Below, in pieces: positions 44,101 to 53,990 of a stretch of 64,000 nt of DNA; position 1 is the first letter of the stretch, and every line of letters begins with the position of its first letter. Location of the stretch: the NCBI RefSeq assembly GCF_018143015.1, contig NC_054754.1:27632830-27696829 (forward strand), read 5' to 3'. The stretch is from Lytechinus variegatus (Eukaryota > Echinodermata > Echinoidea > Temnopleuroida > Toxopneustidae). The notes beneath the pieces are model-generated. The model searched no databases. It was not told the DNA's origin and worked only from the letters and a program-made list of their open reading frames with translations. Position numbers and translations under genes: made by a program.

Positions 44101-46891
44101 CTGTTTATTTGCTGGGCTAATTTGCCTCAGCTAAACTCATAATGGCAATACAAAATTAGCATATATTTAAATTACACAAAATCAACCAATGAAAATGAAG
44201 AGAATGGAGGAGCCAACTGAAAGTGGAAAAGTCTAATTCATAAAAATAACCAATAAGAGATAGAGGATGGAGATGAATAAGATGTTGGGATGATTACATA
44301 ATAAGAATGTTGAACAAAAGAATCAGATGTGAGAATGTAATGAATGAACACATCTGAATAGGAAAGGAATGACAGGAGAAGCAGGTTGAAAGTCAAATGT
44401 AAATGGATGACAACAGAAGCATCAGGAATGTAAACAAAGCTGAACTAAATACCAAAGCTTGAACTGTAAATAACTAAATAACTATTAAAGGAAACAAAAT
44501 GTCAAAATAACAGTCCTACACAAAGCTAAGTCAATTGTTAAGATGTTTTCCTCAAATAGCATAGGGCCTACACCTCATATGCAGAAAACAGCCCCCCCCC
44601 CCTCCCTCCTTTGTTCACTACTGTAACTTGTAGAATATTCAACAAAAACAACTTTGTCACTTACCAGTTTCTGCAACTGTGTTGTTTACAACTTGTACAA
44701 AGATGCCATTCTTGACAGGGCAGCCACTCTCTACTAGGGCCTCTTCATAGCCACAAGGATAAAAGTTGTCAAATATAGCAGTCTCTTGTTCCTCCCTAGG
44801 CCACACGTATTGGAACTTGTCAAGATCCCAAAAATCTAAGATTTCAATTGAAAAGCAAATAGATTCAATTACATATAACATGATAAACAATAATGAATAA
44901 TAGAAATTGTGACCTTAAGATATTTGTCACTGCTCTTCTTGTGTGCTTGCTTTGTGTGTAAAAAAAAGCATGATAATGAACAAGGTCAAGTGGAGAAACT
45001 GTCACTAGAAATGACAAAATATGATAACAGTCAGTGATTTTAAATCAAACGAATGCAGCACCATCAATCATTCATTAGGTGTTGAGGCGATATTCAGATG
45101 TGAGAAAGAAAGAAAGAAAGAAAGAAAAAAAAGGAAAAAGATCAAAAGGAAGGAAGGAAGGAAGGAAGAAAGAAAGAAAGATTAAGAAAGGTCTAAACTC
45201 GCATGTTGTGTGAGTGCAACTTTATAGTCTAACGTTAGAACTATTTATAGGCCCTAGTATGGTCAGTTCCCCCATGTCTGCGCGGTCTCCCAAGTCTGCG
45301 CACCCGCGTATCTGCGCGATTCTAGTAAAAAAGGATACGCAATGAGCACGAACTTTACACAGGCAATACATACAGGTATTCTTAAAAAATCTGACTCAAA
45401 ATAGTGGAAAAATAATGAATTCAGGGCGTTTCATGCGAAAGCCTCAAAATGTAGCCTTTGTCATCAAAATCCCCGAAACGTGTGCAAAATGAATGAGTGC
45501 GCAGACATGGGGTATGGTGAGACTACTACATATCGACCACCTCTTTTGAAACCGACCACCTTGCGCGTTAAAATTATTGCGTATTACAAACGATACGCGC
45601 AGGAGAGTAGGCGCAGTGTCCATAGAAACGGTAAGAATTGATTTTACGAGAAAAAAAGAAGCAACAAAAAGTAAATATTTAGTAGAATTAATCAAAATTG
45701 TATTGACCAGACCCAAACCACGCTGAAAAACCAAGAAATCCGATAGGAAACGGCTTTAGAACAAGTATCCGTCGTCAATCGTCGAATCATGTGCCGGAGC
45801 TCGCAATGAAAATAGTGAGACGATCATTTAGCATGTTGACATCACAGAACTGATTTGGAAGAGTCAAAATACTTCGCCACCGCGACAAGAATAGGCCGTA
45901 AACTTAGTGTATCGCGGGTGGTCGGTTTCAAAAGATGGGTGCAAATGTAAAATCGTCGCATTCGTTGTTCGTCGATATATACGCTGATTGAATCGGAGTC
46001 GCCGTGAGAAACATGGGAATCTGATCTGCTCAATTTTCTGCACAAATGAGATGAAAACTGGGTAAATTTGATGAATATTTTCGCAGATACAATGCTTAGA
46101 AGATTAGGTGGTCGATAAGGGGTAGTTCCAACCATACCATTTTTTTTTCAATCTGAAAATGACAGCCCGAGGTTTTTTCTAGGAAAATCATATATTTCTT
46201 TCAAATTTTTATGAGAGTTTTGGCACACTAACTCATTATGATTACCTTACCTTACCTTACCGCAAATACTGGAAGAATGCTGAATTAGCAGTCGAGCTTC
46301 CAGATCTATCTTCTAATTTAGTCATCTTCCATCATGCTTCAATAGATTAAGGAGGCAGTGGGGCAAGTTGGTGAAAATTGACTTTTCGTATCTAAGAGTA
46401 GTGGGAATCATAATGCTTATCTTGCCAGTATCGGTCTAGCCTGAATATGATGTAAGGAACATTATCAACTGAAAGATTTTGTGAAATAAAAAGAAATTCA
46501 CTTTAAATCTTAACTCAAATCGTTAGGTGCGCAGACTTGGGGCCCACCATCATAATAATAAAAACAAGGAAGTAAGAAGAAAAAAAAAAGGATGGGGATG
46601 GGAGGGGAGGACAAGGAGATTATGAGGTCTTGAGGAAGTAACTAAGTTTGCCTAATGCAGCTCCACTGGTGGTGGATTGCCCCAAGCCAAGCCCAGCTCA
46701 GGGCCATGGTTTAAATAGGGCAGGCAGCCGAGGCCGAGGGGCAAGTCATGCCTGAGGTCATGGCTCTGAACTGGCCACCGCGGCAGGGCGGGTCTGAAAT
46801 TTGAAGTCTTCGCTTAGGAAATCATTTCGAGAAGGGGACGATATGTGAAAAAATACTCACGGACGTGTGCATCAACCGTTGGCCTTGCCAT
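33930..46891 (-). CDS. Metal-dependent hydrolase, amidohydrolase-2 family (L-fuconolactonase-like), complete, 7 exons
   Basis: A TIM-barrel hydrolase of the COG3618 / Amidohydro_2 type; relatives open sugar lactones or related rings, but the substrate here is unknown. Minus-strand exons: 46891-46861, 44835-44665, 43752-43670, 42034-41877, 40047-39886, 34900-34834, 34133-33930. All introns are GT-AG and phases agree, giving 291 residues. The start ATG (46891) is the first after an in-frame stop; the product begins MARPTVDAHVHFWDL. Expected metal ligands are visible: H9 and H11 (HVHFWD), H171 (IIDHLAKP) and D240 (FGSDYPV). Other family marks are WIDM (86-89), GLRH (111-114), LLRPH (146-150) and KLSGMVTEAD. 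No signal peptide or membrane segment is seen, so it is probably cytosolic. Length agrees with the usual 270-300. Confidence 0.93.
34622..34743. repeat. Nearly perfect 122-bp palindrome
   Basis: Two 61-base arms meet at 34682/34683 with no spacer and apparently a single mismatch. The arms contain GTCAAAAGGGGCCTAAGCTT and TCTTCGTCGGAGG. It lies in the last intron of the hydrolase gene. Confidence 0.95.
34834..34900 (-). CDS. Hydrolase exon 6
   Basis: This 67-base exon encodes SGMVTEADPQCWKPCDLKPY. Joined to the previous exon it gives KLSGMVTEAD, a typical family segment. The donor is CAG|GTAATC. Confidence 0.93.
35039..35207 (+). repeat. CAT/ATC trinucleotide microsatellite
   Basis: Long CATCATCAT runs with CAC and AAT interruptions. 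Histidine- or isoleucine-rich reading frames over it are artefacts. Confidence 0.97.
35376..35534. mobile_element. MITE family A copy
   Basis: GGTGGGTGTTTCATAAAGCT to a worn right end ATAAAACACCCAC; the interior matches the copy at 11973 (ATACTTAATTACATAGGGAT), not the other copies, so these two form a subfamily. Confidence 0.85.
35809..36910 (-). repeat. Family S repeat (DR1-rich), reverse copy
   Basis: Read on the minus strand it runs from GTCTCACCTGCGAAGCAGAG (36908) and a GGCGGC run to GCAGGTGAGACAGCC and GGCATTCCACTT (35810). It has at least four TGACCTTTGACCTT motifs. It lies in intron 5 of the hydrolase gene. Confidence 0.92.
37118..37392 (+). repeat. Tandem duplication, about 152 bp unit
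   Basis: Two copies share ACCATGCTG, GGTCTCAACCATCCC, CAGTTTCTCAG, CTCCTTCCAATAATTGG, a G run and CTGATCTGCACC in order. Confidence 0.88.
37967..38247. mobile_element. MITE family B copy
   Basis: GGGCCCTGTCTTACAAAGAG to GACTCTCTGAAAGACAGGGC, with TTGATCCGATCAATCGCAAC and its complement. Confidence 0.88.
38964..39176 (+). repeat. tRNA-derived SINE, fullest copy
   Basis: The A box TGGTCTAGTGG is at 38973-38983 and the B box GGTTTGAATCC at 39017-39027. The body has TTCCTTCTGCAAGAAATTAC, ATTGTGCTGCACTCGACCC, AGGTGAGGTGAATGGGTACC and ends GGGTAATGATATAATACG. The head is close to a glutamate-type tRNA. Other copies: 11865, 43382 and 58212. Confidence 0.88.
39356..39478 (+). repeat. AAT-type microsatellite
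   Basis: Imperfect ATAATAATA / TTATTATTA / AATAACAATAA repeats that partly fold on themselves. Confidence 0.9.
39886..40047 (-). CDS. Hydrolase exon 5
   Basis: It encodes PHSLHYAADVAQDFPDLRLI and IDHLAKPKI, with the conserved DH.AKP ligand motif, and ends NVYVKL. The acceptor is CTACAG and the donor ATT|GTGAGT. Confidence 0.95.
40583..41087. mobile_element. Long palindromic MITE of about 500 bp
   Basis: AAAGGGGAAGTTCACCCTGA at the left faces AGGATGAACTTCCCCTTTAA at the right. Arms share GTTTGAGAAAAATTCATCAA, TTTGTGACGTCATA and AGCAG with their complements. A single arm of this family is at 56688-56840. Confidence 0.9.
41877..42034 (-). CDS. Hydrolase exon 4
   Basis: It encodes VDKELQRLSQNPLFLGLRHI and LTYDILLR. 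The chosen frame is the one that stays open and joins both neighbours; a longer open frame over the same bases is a shadow. The acceptor is TTTGAAAG and the donor ACG|GTATAG. Confidence 0.9.
42136..42725. mobile_element. Long palindromic MITE of about 590 bp
   Basis: AAAGGGGAATGAAACCTTTG faces AATGGTTTCATTCTCCTTTA. The arms include AGAAAGTTATGAGCATTTGA, CACTAATGCTATGGAGAT and GGATGTGTGATGTCAC with complements. It is related in layout to the elements at 40583 and 62990. Confidence 0.9.
43382..43600 (-). repeat. tRNA-derived SINE, reverse copy
   Basis: On the plus strand it reads GTACCCATTTACCTCACCTG, GCACAATATGGGTGATTTC and GGGATTTGAATGATGACC (reverse B box), ending near the CCATTAGACC part of the A box. 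It ends about 70 bases from hydrolase exon 3. Confidence 0.8.
43670..43752 (-). CDS. Hydrolase exon 3
   Basis: It encodes DWVLDMATRHKCIVGVVGWI then DMCGSDDE, the beta-3 strand region (VVGWID). The acceptor is TTTGCAG and the donor GAG|GTAAAT. Confidence 0.93.
43753..44664 (-). other. Hydrolase intron 2, no recognised feature
   Basis: AT-rich intronic sequence with no repeat family or exon that I can support. Confidence 0.5.
44665..44835 (-). CDS. Hydrolase exon 2
   Basis: It encodes HFWDLDKFQYVWP through NGIFVQVVNNTVAET. The acceptor is ATCTTAG and the donor CTG|GTAAGT. The VQV...E pattern matches beta-2 of the barrel. Confidence 0.93.
45103..45192 (+). repeat. Purine microsatellite (GAAA)n and (AAGG)n
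   Basis: AAGAAAGAAAGAAAG followed by GGAAGGAAGGAAGGAAG and again GAAAGAAAG. Confidence 0.95.
45247..46545. mobile_element. Nested inverted-repeat elements with GTCTGCGC ends
   Basis: CCCAAGTCTGCGCACC near 45289 faces GGTGCGCAGACTTGGGG near 46527. CCATGTCTGCGCG (45270) faces TGCGCAGACATGGGGTATGG (45497). Inside, TATCGACCACCTCTTTTGAA then ACCGACCACC (45531) faces GGTGGTCGGTTTCAAAAGAT (45917) and AGGTGGTCGATAAGG (46106). Two or three elements are nested in hydrolase intron 1. Confidence 0.75.
46861..46891 (-). CDS. Hydrolase exon 1 (31 coding bases, HVH motif)
   Basis: It encodes MARPTVDAHV and the first base of a histidine codon. The donor is C|GTGAGT. Splicing to 44835 completes HVHFWDLDKFQYVWP, the metal-binding beta-1 motif of the superfamily. 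An in-frame TAG lies 13 codons upstream with no ATG between. The exon is short, but motif, phase and donor all agree. Confidence 0.88.
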
Positions 46892-48020
46892 TGATAGCTC
46901 GGCACTTTGTTCCAGAATCCAGACAATCAAAAGCTAAGTCTAAGACTTTTTGTTAGGGCTGTTCATTGTTTTGTTTGTGGGAGGAACCATCGCAGTCGAG
47001 TCAGCTGATCAAAATAAATTGTCTCGAACCAATTAACGAACTCGTCCACGAAGGCCGAGTTACAGAGGGGATGATTTGGAAGAGTACCCCATATATTATG
47101 AGACGAGGCCTCTATCACTATGCGCAATTTCTTATGCATGCAAATTAATAGGTTTTATCACGATCTTTTGTCTGAGATACTCGAATAGCACGTTAGGGAA
47201 ATCGCAAGCAAAGAGGTAACGTCTGGAGTGGAGTCATAGTGGCCGGAGTGCAGAGAAGAAGTGGAGATCTTGTCTTGAACACTAAGTTAGCTATTTAGGA
47301 GGTCCGAGTGGTAAAGGCAAGCTTAAGGTATGTGACAAACCTTATCAGTAAAGGGATGGTTCAGGCTTGGACTTTGGAGATATTTAGATATAAAAAAATT
47401 TACTAGAAAGTAGATCTAAGACTAAGCAAAATTGGCAAAAATGCTGAAAATTTGATCAAAATCGGATAGGCCTAACTTTCATGACTTTGTTTTTTTTTGT
47501 TTTTTTTGGCTCCTGTTTATTGCCATTGGTTAACAAGGTGTCAAATTTTCCTCCCAGGTCATATCATGTAGGCCTAATTTAAAGAAGGGTAATGTTTAAT
47601 ATCATGAATATGGCTGGAACCATCACTTATCGACCTCCTACCTATAACAGAGCTACCAAAAAGTAGTACCAAGTCTCGCGCATTATGCGTGAGACTCGAG
47701 GCGCATTTTGGACTCTTGTTCATCCCCTCAAATCTCTGTCTCACACAACTATCACAGCCTATCCCCACATACATTGTACACAATGTCTGTGATCTCACTC
47801 AGATTCACAGAAAATCTCACGCATAGCTCATGTAGCTGGTCTTTGAACTTGGCATCTCTGCCTATATTCTAGACCAAAAGCTTCGGTCTCTGTTTTGTTG
47901 GTTGTTCAGCTGAACTTCGTTGGCTTCACTCACCAAATACAGAGACCGAAGTTCTAGCGCGATCTGTACAGGGGACTCAATGGCCATATGTTTATGTACT
48001 TAAGATCGGATAAAACGGGG
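46892..48020. promoter_or_regulatory. Upstream region of the hydrolase gene
   Basis: The promoter should be near here, but no TATA box or initiator can be fixed. The stretch 47350-47470 (AGGGATGGTTCAGGCTTGGA, TTTGATCAAAATCGGATAGG) resembles one arm of the long MITEs. CTTCGGTCTCTG (47880) and CAGAGACCGAAG (47941) form a short inverted repeat. Confidence 0.35.
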
Positions 48021-48470
48021 AAGTGAATTTGCGCGACAGCCGAGGTAAGTCACTGTTTTTGTTCCTTTTAACTTCATTTTTCTCCGTTTTTTGGCAATTG
48101 ATGCCAAGAGGGAATATAAATTTGCACTCTGGTCACTATAATTTTCGAAATTTTTATTCATTAAAGACAAAAATTGAAAAGCCCCGACGGGGGGATTTTG
48201 CATTGCAAGTCCCCTAATGGTGGCTGCACGATAGCGAGCCGTCTGTGTACGAGGAGAAATAAAAAAAAAAATGTTAAAAAACTCCTCGAAACAGACGGAT
48301 GCCAGCTGTCTACCTATATTCCTAATTCGTATCTGCAAAAATATCAGTTTTACTACCGCCGGCATTAATCCTGATTCCTGGTCCACTCCATTCACTGCCG
48401 TTTATTTTGTCAACAGTGGCGGTGACTTCTTTCCCATTGACTATGTACACACACCGACACACGAGAAAGA
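48020..48470. other. Unassigned segment with a hairpin and a possible minus-strand exon
   Basis: CCGTCTGTGTACGAGGAG (48240) and CTCCTCGAAACAGACGG (48282) form a hairpin. On the minus strand, after an acceptor-like TGTACATAG (about 48440), the frame reads NGKEVTATVDKINGSEWSG and INAGGSKTDIFAD. I know no family for it and no partner exon was found. Confidence 0.3.
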
Positions 48471-48625
48471 ATGAAGGGAAGAAAGAATAGAGGAAAGAAA
48501 AGAGATGAATGGAGAAGAAAGAAAGAAAAAAATGAATGGAATAAAGGTAAAAAGAACGAAAGAATAAAAGAAGGATGAAAGAAATAATAAAGGAAAGAAA
48601 AAAGATTGAAAAAGATTTAAAAATT
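48470..48625 (+). repeat. Purine-rich low-complexity tract
   Basis: Irregular GAAAGAAAG / GAATGGA repeats over 150 bases. Confidence 0.85.
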
Positions 48626-49144
48626 GAGCAGATCAAATTCCCATGTTTTGATCGATCACTCCGAATCTATTCTATGATGGGGTGTCTGTCAGATCTTGGG
48701 ACTGAAATTCCCAGTCTGGTAATAGATTTGGTTCTGTTTGAAACGAAAGTAGTTACCACTTGCAATAATCACACAATCATTCAATATCTATATGTAACAT
48801 AAATTTAATTCAGAGCGACCAGCTCTATAAATGTACATAAAGTTAAAGAAATTGAACAATCAGAATTAAATCATGAATCACATGCATATCAACATAACAT
48901 CAAACTGTATTTAGCAGTTAGCATCAGCATGAATTAACCTATACTGAATATTTTGCAATATGTATCTAATGAGAGTGATTTATTTATATTTAATCAAGGC
49001 CTAATAATTTGGCATCCAAACGTGACAAATATTTTTGGTTATTAATTCCACCAATTAGGTTTCATCAAAAGAGGGTTTACACTTGGATGAATACCTACAC
49101 TGGACCGTAGTATATCTAATCTGGTTATAATTTATATAGTTCAG

Positions 49145-49425
49145 AATAAGGACCCCTTCGACATCGTCAATGACTATCGTTGGTCCGATGAATATAGTCG
49201 TCTAAGAGCGAGCTGCGGTGGCTTCGACGACGCGAAGTAAAGCGAGCGAACTTTCGACGAAAAGCCAGTCCAGATTCGCGGACGAAATGATGAGGGCTGA
49301 GAGCCACAGTACGAAGATTGCTACGATGAATCACAAGTCACGAACTCTGAGTTCGAGGATGAAGTACGAGCCCAGCTCGTCCAGTTCTTTTGAACAGTCG
49401 TGCCTGGTGAGATGAGGGCAGATGT
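49145..49425 (+). other. GC-rich coding-like segment, unrecognised
   Basis: Base composition differs sharply from its AT-rich surroundings. Frames give peptide-like text such as NDYRWSDEYSRLRASCGGFD and DESQVTNSEFEDEVRAQLVQ. No domain is recognised; it may be a fragment of a repetitive element or of a lost gene. Confidence 0.35.
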
Positions 49426-50979
49426 GGTGGCTTTACCTGGCCCGTGCTGCCTGGATCCAGCCTGCCAACGATGGGGATTAAGACTCAGCTGTGCCTGCAC
49501 TACACTGCCTGCACTACACAGCCTGCAACATTCACCCAAAGTAATGGCCTACGAGAACCACACCCTCACACTCCGAGTTAAGACCAAATGTGGAAGGGTC
49601 TTCCTCTCCCGAGAATCAAACGATTTCTGATTTGCTTTTACTCAAACACCACTCCATCTTGACTCTCACAAAGACAAAGTCATTAACATTCTCAATATTC
49701 CTCTGCTTTACTCTTCCACGCTGAACATATCCAATTAAAACTACTTGACTATCCAAGCTTTAATTTCACCTATTCAAAACTCCTATCTCAAACATTCTCA
49801 ACAATCTTTTCCTCTCATACATAAAAACAAACATCTATAGAATTTTAGAGACCCATTGAACTTAACAAAATATATCAAGTTAAAAGACCCAATGCTCATG
49901 ACCTAAGCTTGTCAAGAAGTCAAAGTAAAATTCTAATCCTTACACCCCAGCGGGTTTGATCACTTACTTAAAGATACAGTTGATTGACTCTGGGACTATG
50001 ACAAGAGTCAACCACCCAAATTCCTATATACAAGCTGAATGGTTACTAGGGGTTAACACTAAATAGACTTACAGTCGCATTGTGACAGTGTCCAAACTTC
50101 ACGGACTTTTCAAAAATATTCATCAGGCTTTACCAGGTCTTAAATTCATCCACGCGACGGCCAAGCCGTCAATGCATGCCCCTATAACTGGCAGTGATGC
50201 CCTTTAAAAAATGAACAATTCATGGCCAAAAACGCTGCGCCCTTTCAAACTGGCCGACGTGCCTGTTTTCAAAACCGGCTGTGAGCTTTCTCACTGTGAG
50301 ATTGAAATTTACAAAGTTCTCCCACATTTCACAAGCAAAAATACAGAAGAGAGAGAAAAAAGTTAACAACTTCCCTCAATTCAAATTGCAAGCCAGTTTG
50401 CACTAAATTCTGTGATCTACATACAAACACACACACGGAAAGTCAACATACATACATGCACTAGCTGCTGCATGCATGTGGCATGGCCTCCTGCCTGTGT
50501 GTGGCAGGCATGCAAGATCACAGTGTTAGTTACTTTTGCAGACTATTGGAATCAGAGCGAACAATCTCAGTTTTTCCACCAAAATAATCACAAAATTGGA
50601 GGGAAATTTATTTTAAATGTATATGGATTCTCATATTACAGATTTGGTGATGTAATGGGAGGAGCCAGTTTTTTAGTTTGTCATTACTAGATCGGTTTAG
50701 TTGTTTTACCTTTTTTTTTTAGTCTTGTTATCGGTGGGAACTTGTAATGGGAGATCAGATCGAGAGATGCCTGTGTTTATGTGGTGCCGCGATGTTTCAC
50801 CTAATTTTTAAGTTTGATGTTTCACTTTGAAATTTTATTCATTTCTAAAACATTTAGTTTTCTAACAATTTTAAAAATATATTCACAAAACAAATATCAG
50901 TAAGATTATTGTTAGATGATTACATTTTCTTTGTTTGCTTGAAGTTTGAACATTTTTTCCTTTTTCTTCCTTTCATTTT
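49426..50979. other. Intergenic DNA
   Basis: No gene supported. Moderate GC at 50130-50310, then AT-rich. Confidence 0.4.
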
Positions 50980-50980
50980 T

Positions 50981-52078
50981 TGTCTTACCTGCGAAGCAGA
51001 GTGAGACTATAGGCGCCGCTTTTCCGACGGCGGCGTCAACATCAAATCTTAACATGAGGTTAAGTTTTTAATGTGACATCATAACTTAGAAAGTATATGG
51101 ACCTAGTTAATAAAACTTGGCCATAAGATTAATCAAGTATTAATGAACATCCTATCAGAGTTTCATGTCACATGACCAAGGTCAAAGGTCATTTAGGGTC
51201 AATGAACTTAGACCATGTTGGAGGAATCAACATCGAAATCTTTACCTGAGGTTAAGTTTTTGAAATGTCATCATAACTTAGAAAATATATGGACCTAGTT
51301 CATGAAACTTGTACATAAGGTTAATCAAGTATCACTGAACATCCTGCATGAGTTTCACGTCACATGACCAAGGTCAAAGGTCATTTAGGGTCAATGAACT
51401 TTGGCCGAATTGGGGATATCTGTTGAATTCCCATCATAACTTTGAAAGTTTATGGATCTGATTCATGAAACTTAGACATAATAGTAATCAAGCATCACTG
51501 AAAATTTTGTGCAAGTTTCAGGTCTCATGATTAAGGTCAAAGGTCATTTAGGGTCAATGAACTTTGGCCGAATCGGGGGTATCTGTTGAATTACCATCAT
51601 AACTTTAAAAGTTTATTGGTCTAGTTCATTAAACTTGGACATTAGAGTAATCAAGTATCACTGAACATCCTGTGTGCGTTTCAGGTCACATGACCAAGGT
51701 CAAAGGTCAATGAACTTTGGCCGAATTGGGTGTATCTGTTGAATTACCATCATAACTTTGAAAGTTTATCGATCTGATTCATGAAACTTGTACATAAGAG
51801 TAATCAAGTATCACTGAACATCCTGTTTGAGTTTCAGGTCACATGATCAAGGTCAAAGGTCATGTAAGGTCAATGAACTTTGGCCATGTTGGGGTTTTTT
51901 GTTGAATAACCATCATATCTCTGTAAGTTTATTGGTCTAGTTCATAAAAAGTGGACATAAGAGTAACCATGTATCACTGAACATCTTGTGCGAGTTAGAG
52001 TAGTATTCAAAGTCAGCACTGCTGCTATATATTGAACCGCGTGATGCAGGTGAGACGGCCAGAGGCATTCCACTTGTT
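50981..52078 (+). repeat. Family S repeat (DR1-rich), tandem copy 1
   Basis: It starts TTGTCTTACCTGCGAAGCAG, ends GGCATTCCACTTGTT and has at least five AAGGTCAAAGGTCA motifs. It is nearly identical to the next copy over most of its length. Confidence 0.93.
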
Positions 52079-52311
52079 CTTTTCCTCATTCATTCTTTCA
52101 TCTTTTTTTTGTACTCTATTTTTTTCCTTTTTTCTTTCTATTTTTTCTTTCTACATTTGTTTCAAAGAATAAATGAAACTTTTTTTTTTCCATCACTATT
52201 TCTTTCATCCTTCTTGCATTCCAACTCTCTTCCTTTTCTTTCTATTTTTTTCCTTTCTTGTATCTTTCTATTTCTTTCTTTCTTTATGATTATTTTCAGT
52301 GATTCCTTTTT
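52079..52311 (+). repeat. CT-rich spacer between two family S copies
   Basis: TTTCTTTC / TTTTTCCTTTTTTC low-complexity sequence. Confidence 0.85.
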
Positions 52312-53407
52312 TTGTCTCACCTGCGAAGCAAAGTGAGACTATAGGCGCCGCTTTTCCGACGGCGGCGGCGGCGGCGTCAACATCAAATCTTAACCTGAGG
52401 TTAAGTTTTTGAAATGACATCATAACTTAGAAAGTATATGGACCTAGTTCATGAAACTTGGCCATAAGGTTAATCAAGTATTACTGAACATCCTATTAGA
52501 GTTTCATGTCACATGACCAAGGTCAAAGGTCATTTAGGGTCAATGAACTTAGACCATGTTGGAGGAATCAACATCGAAATCTTAACCTGTGGTTAAGTTT
52601 TTGAAATGTCATCATAACTTAGAAAATATATGGACCTAGTTCATGAAACTTGGACATAAGGTTAATCAAGTATCACTGAACATCCTGCATGAGTTTCACG
52701 TCACATGACCAAGGTCAAAGGTCATTTAGGGTCAATGAACTTTGGCCGAATTGGGGATATCTGTTGAATTCCCATCATAACTTTGAAAGTTTATGGATCT
52801 GATTCATGAAACTTGGACATAATAGTAATCAAGCATCACTGAAAATTTTGTGCAAGTTTCAGGTCTCATGATTAAGGTCAAAGGTCATTTAGGGTCAATG
52901 AACTTTGGCCGAATCAGGGGTATCTGTTGAATTACCATCATAACTTTGATAGTTTATTGGTCTAGTTCATTAAACTTGGACATTAGAGTAATCAAGTATC
53001 ACTGAACATCCTGTGCACGTTTCAGGTCACATGACCAAGGTCAAAGGTCAATGAACTTTGGCCTAATTGGGTGTATCTGTTGAATTACCATCATAACTTT
53101 GAAAGTTTATGGATCTGATTCATGAAACTTGTACATAAGAGTAATCAAGTATCACTGAATATCCTGTTTGAGTTTCAGGTCACATGATCAAGGTCAAAGG
53201 TCATGTAAGGTCAATGAACTTTGGCCATGTTGGGGTTTTTTGGTGAATCTCTGTAAGTTTATTGGTCTAGTTCATAAAAAGTGGACATAAGAGTAACCAT
53301 GTATCACTGAACATCTTGTGCGAGTTAGAGTAGTATTCAAAGTCAGCACTGCTGCTATATTGAACCGCGTGATGCAGGTGAGACGGCCAGAGGCATTCCA
53401 CTTGTTT
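52312..53407 (+). repeat. Family S repeat (DR1-rich), tandem copy 2
   Basis: It starts TTTTTGTCTCACCTGCGAAG, has the GGCGGCGGC run, five AAGGTCAAAGGTCA motifs at 160-190 base spacing, and ends GCAGGTGAGACGGCC then AGAGGCATTCCACTTGTT. The best example of the family; the start GTCTCACCTGCGAAGCA with GTGAGAC also folds as a hairpin. Confidence 0.95.
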
Positions 53408-53918
53408 ATTATGTGCAATGGTCACAAAAGTACATGAAAATATATGAGAAAGGAAACAATTGAAATGGCATATCAACACACTAATGATGGTCATGACAGG
53501 CAAGATAAAATCAGTAGATGGCAGGTTCCAATTTTTTCTGACTTATGAATTTTGATTTTCATACAGATCGAGCATACTGATCTTAAACAAATAGGAGTAA
53601 TGTCGAAAAATTTGTTAAACAAATTAAGATAAAATCAATTTGAAAGAAAAATACAATTGTACAAATACAATGTACATCAGTTCATGTTAAAAAGAGAGGA
53701 AAAGGGCAATGGCACATGTCCATAGAACAGCACTTCTTTCTTTTAAAGTGGCAAGATCTTGTTTTGAAAAAAAAATTGGGGGGGAAGTAAAATATATATT
53801 TGGGCAAGTATTTTCCAACTATTTTGAAATCACTTGGCCAACTGCGCAGTTCTTCAAAAAAGTTATGAAGCATCATCCTGTACAAGAATTGACATCTAAA
53901 AAAGGATACCTAAAAAGA

Positions 53919-53990
53919 TTGGCCTTTGATGCCCTTCTTGGAAAAAGATTTTGGCCTTGGTGCCCTCTGTAGTGGCCTTGATGCCCTCCA
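53919..53990 (+). repeat. Short tandem repeat TTGGCCTTGATGCCCT
   Basis: Three imperfect copies (TTGGCCTTTGATGCCCTT, TTGGCCTTGGTGCCCT, GTGGCCTTGATGCCCT), followed by CAAGGCCAAACTGGCCTTG, a small palindrome. Confidence 0.8.

Noticed and set aside
49145-50800. Retroelement between the hydrolase and family S copies
   Set aside because: No terminal repeats, primer site or recognisable protein domain could be supported.
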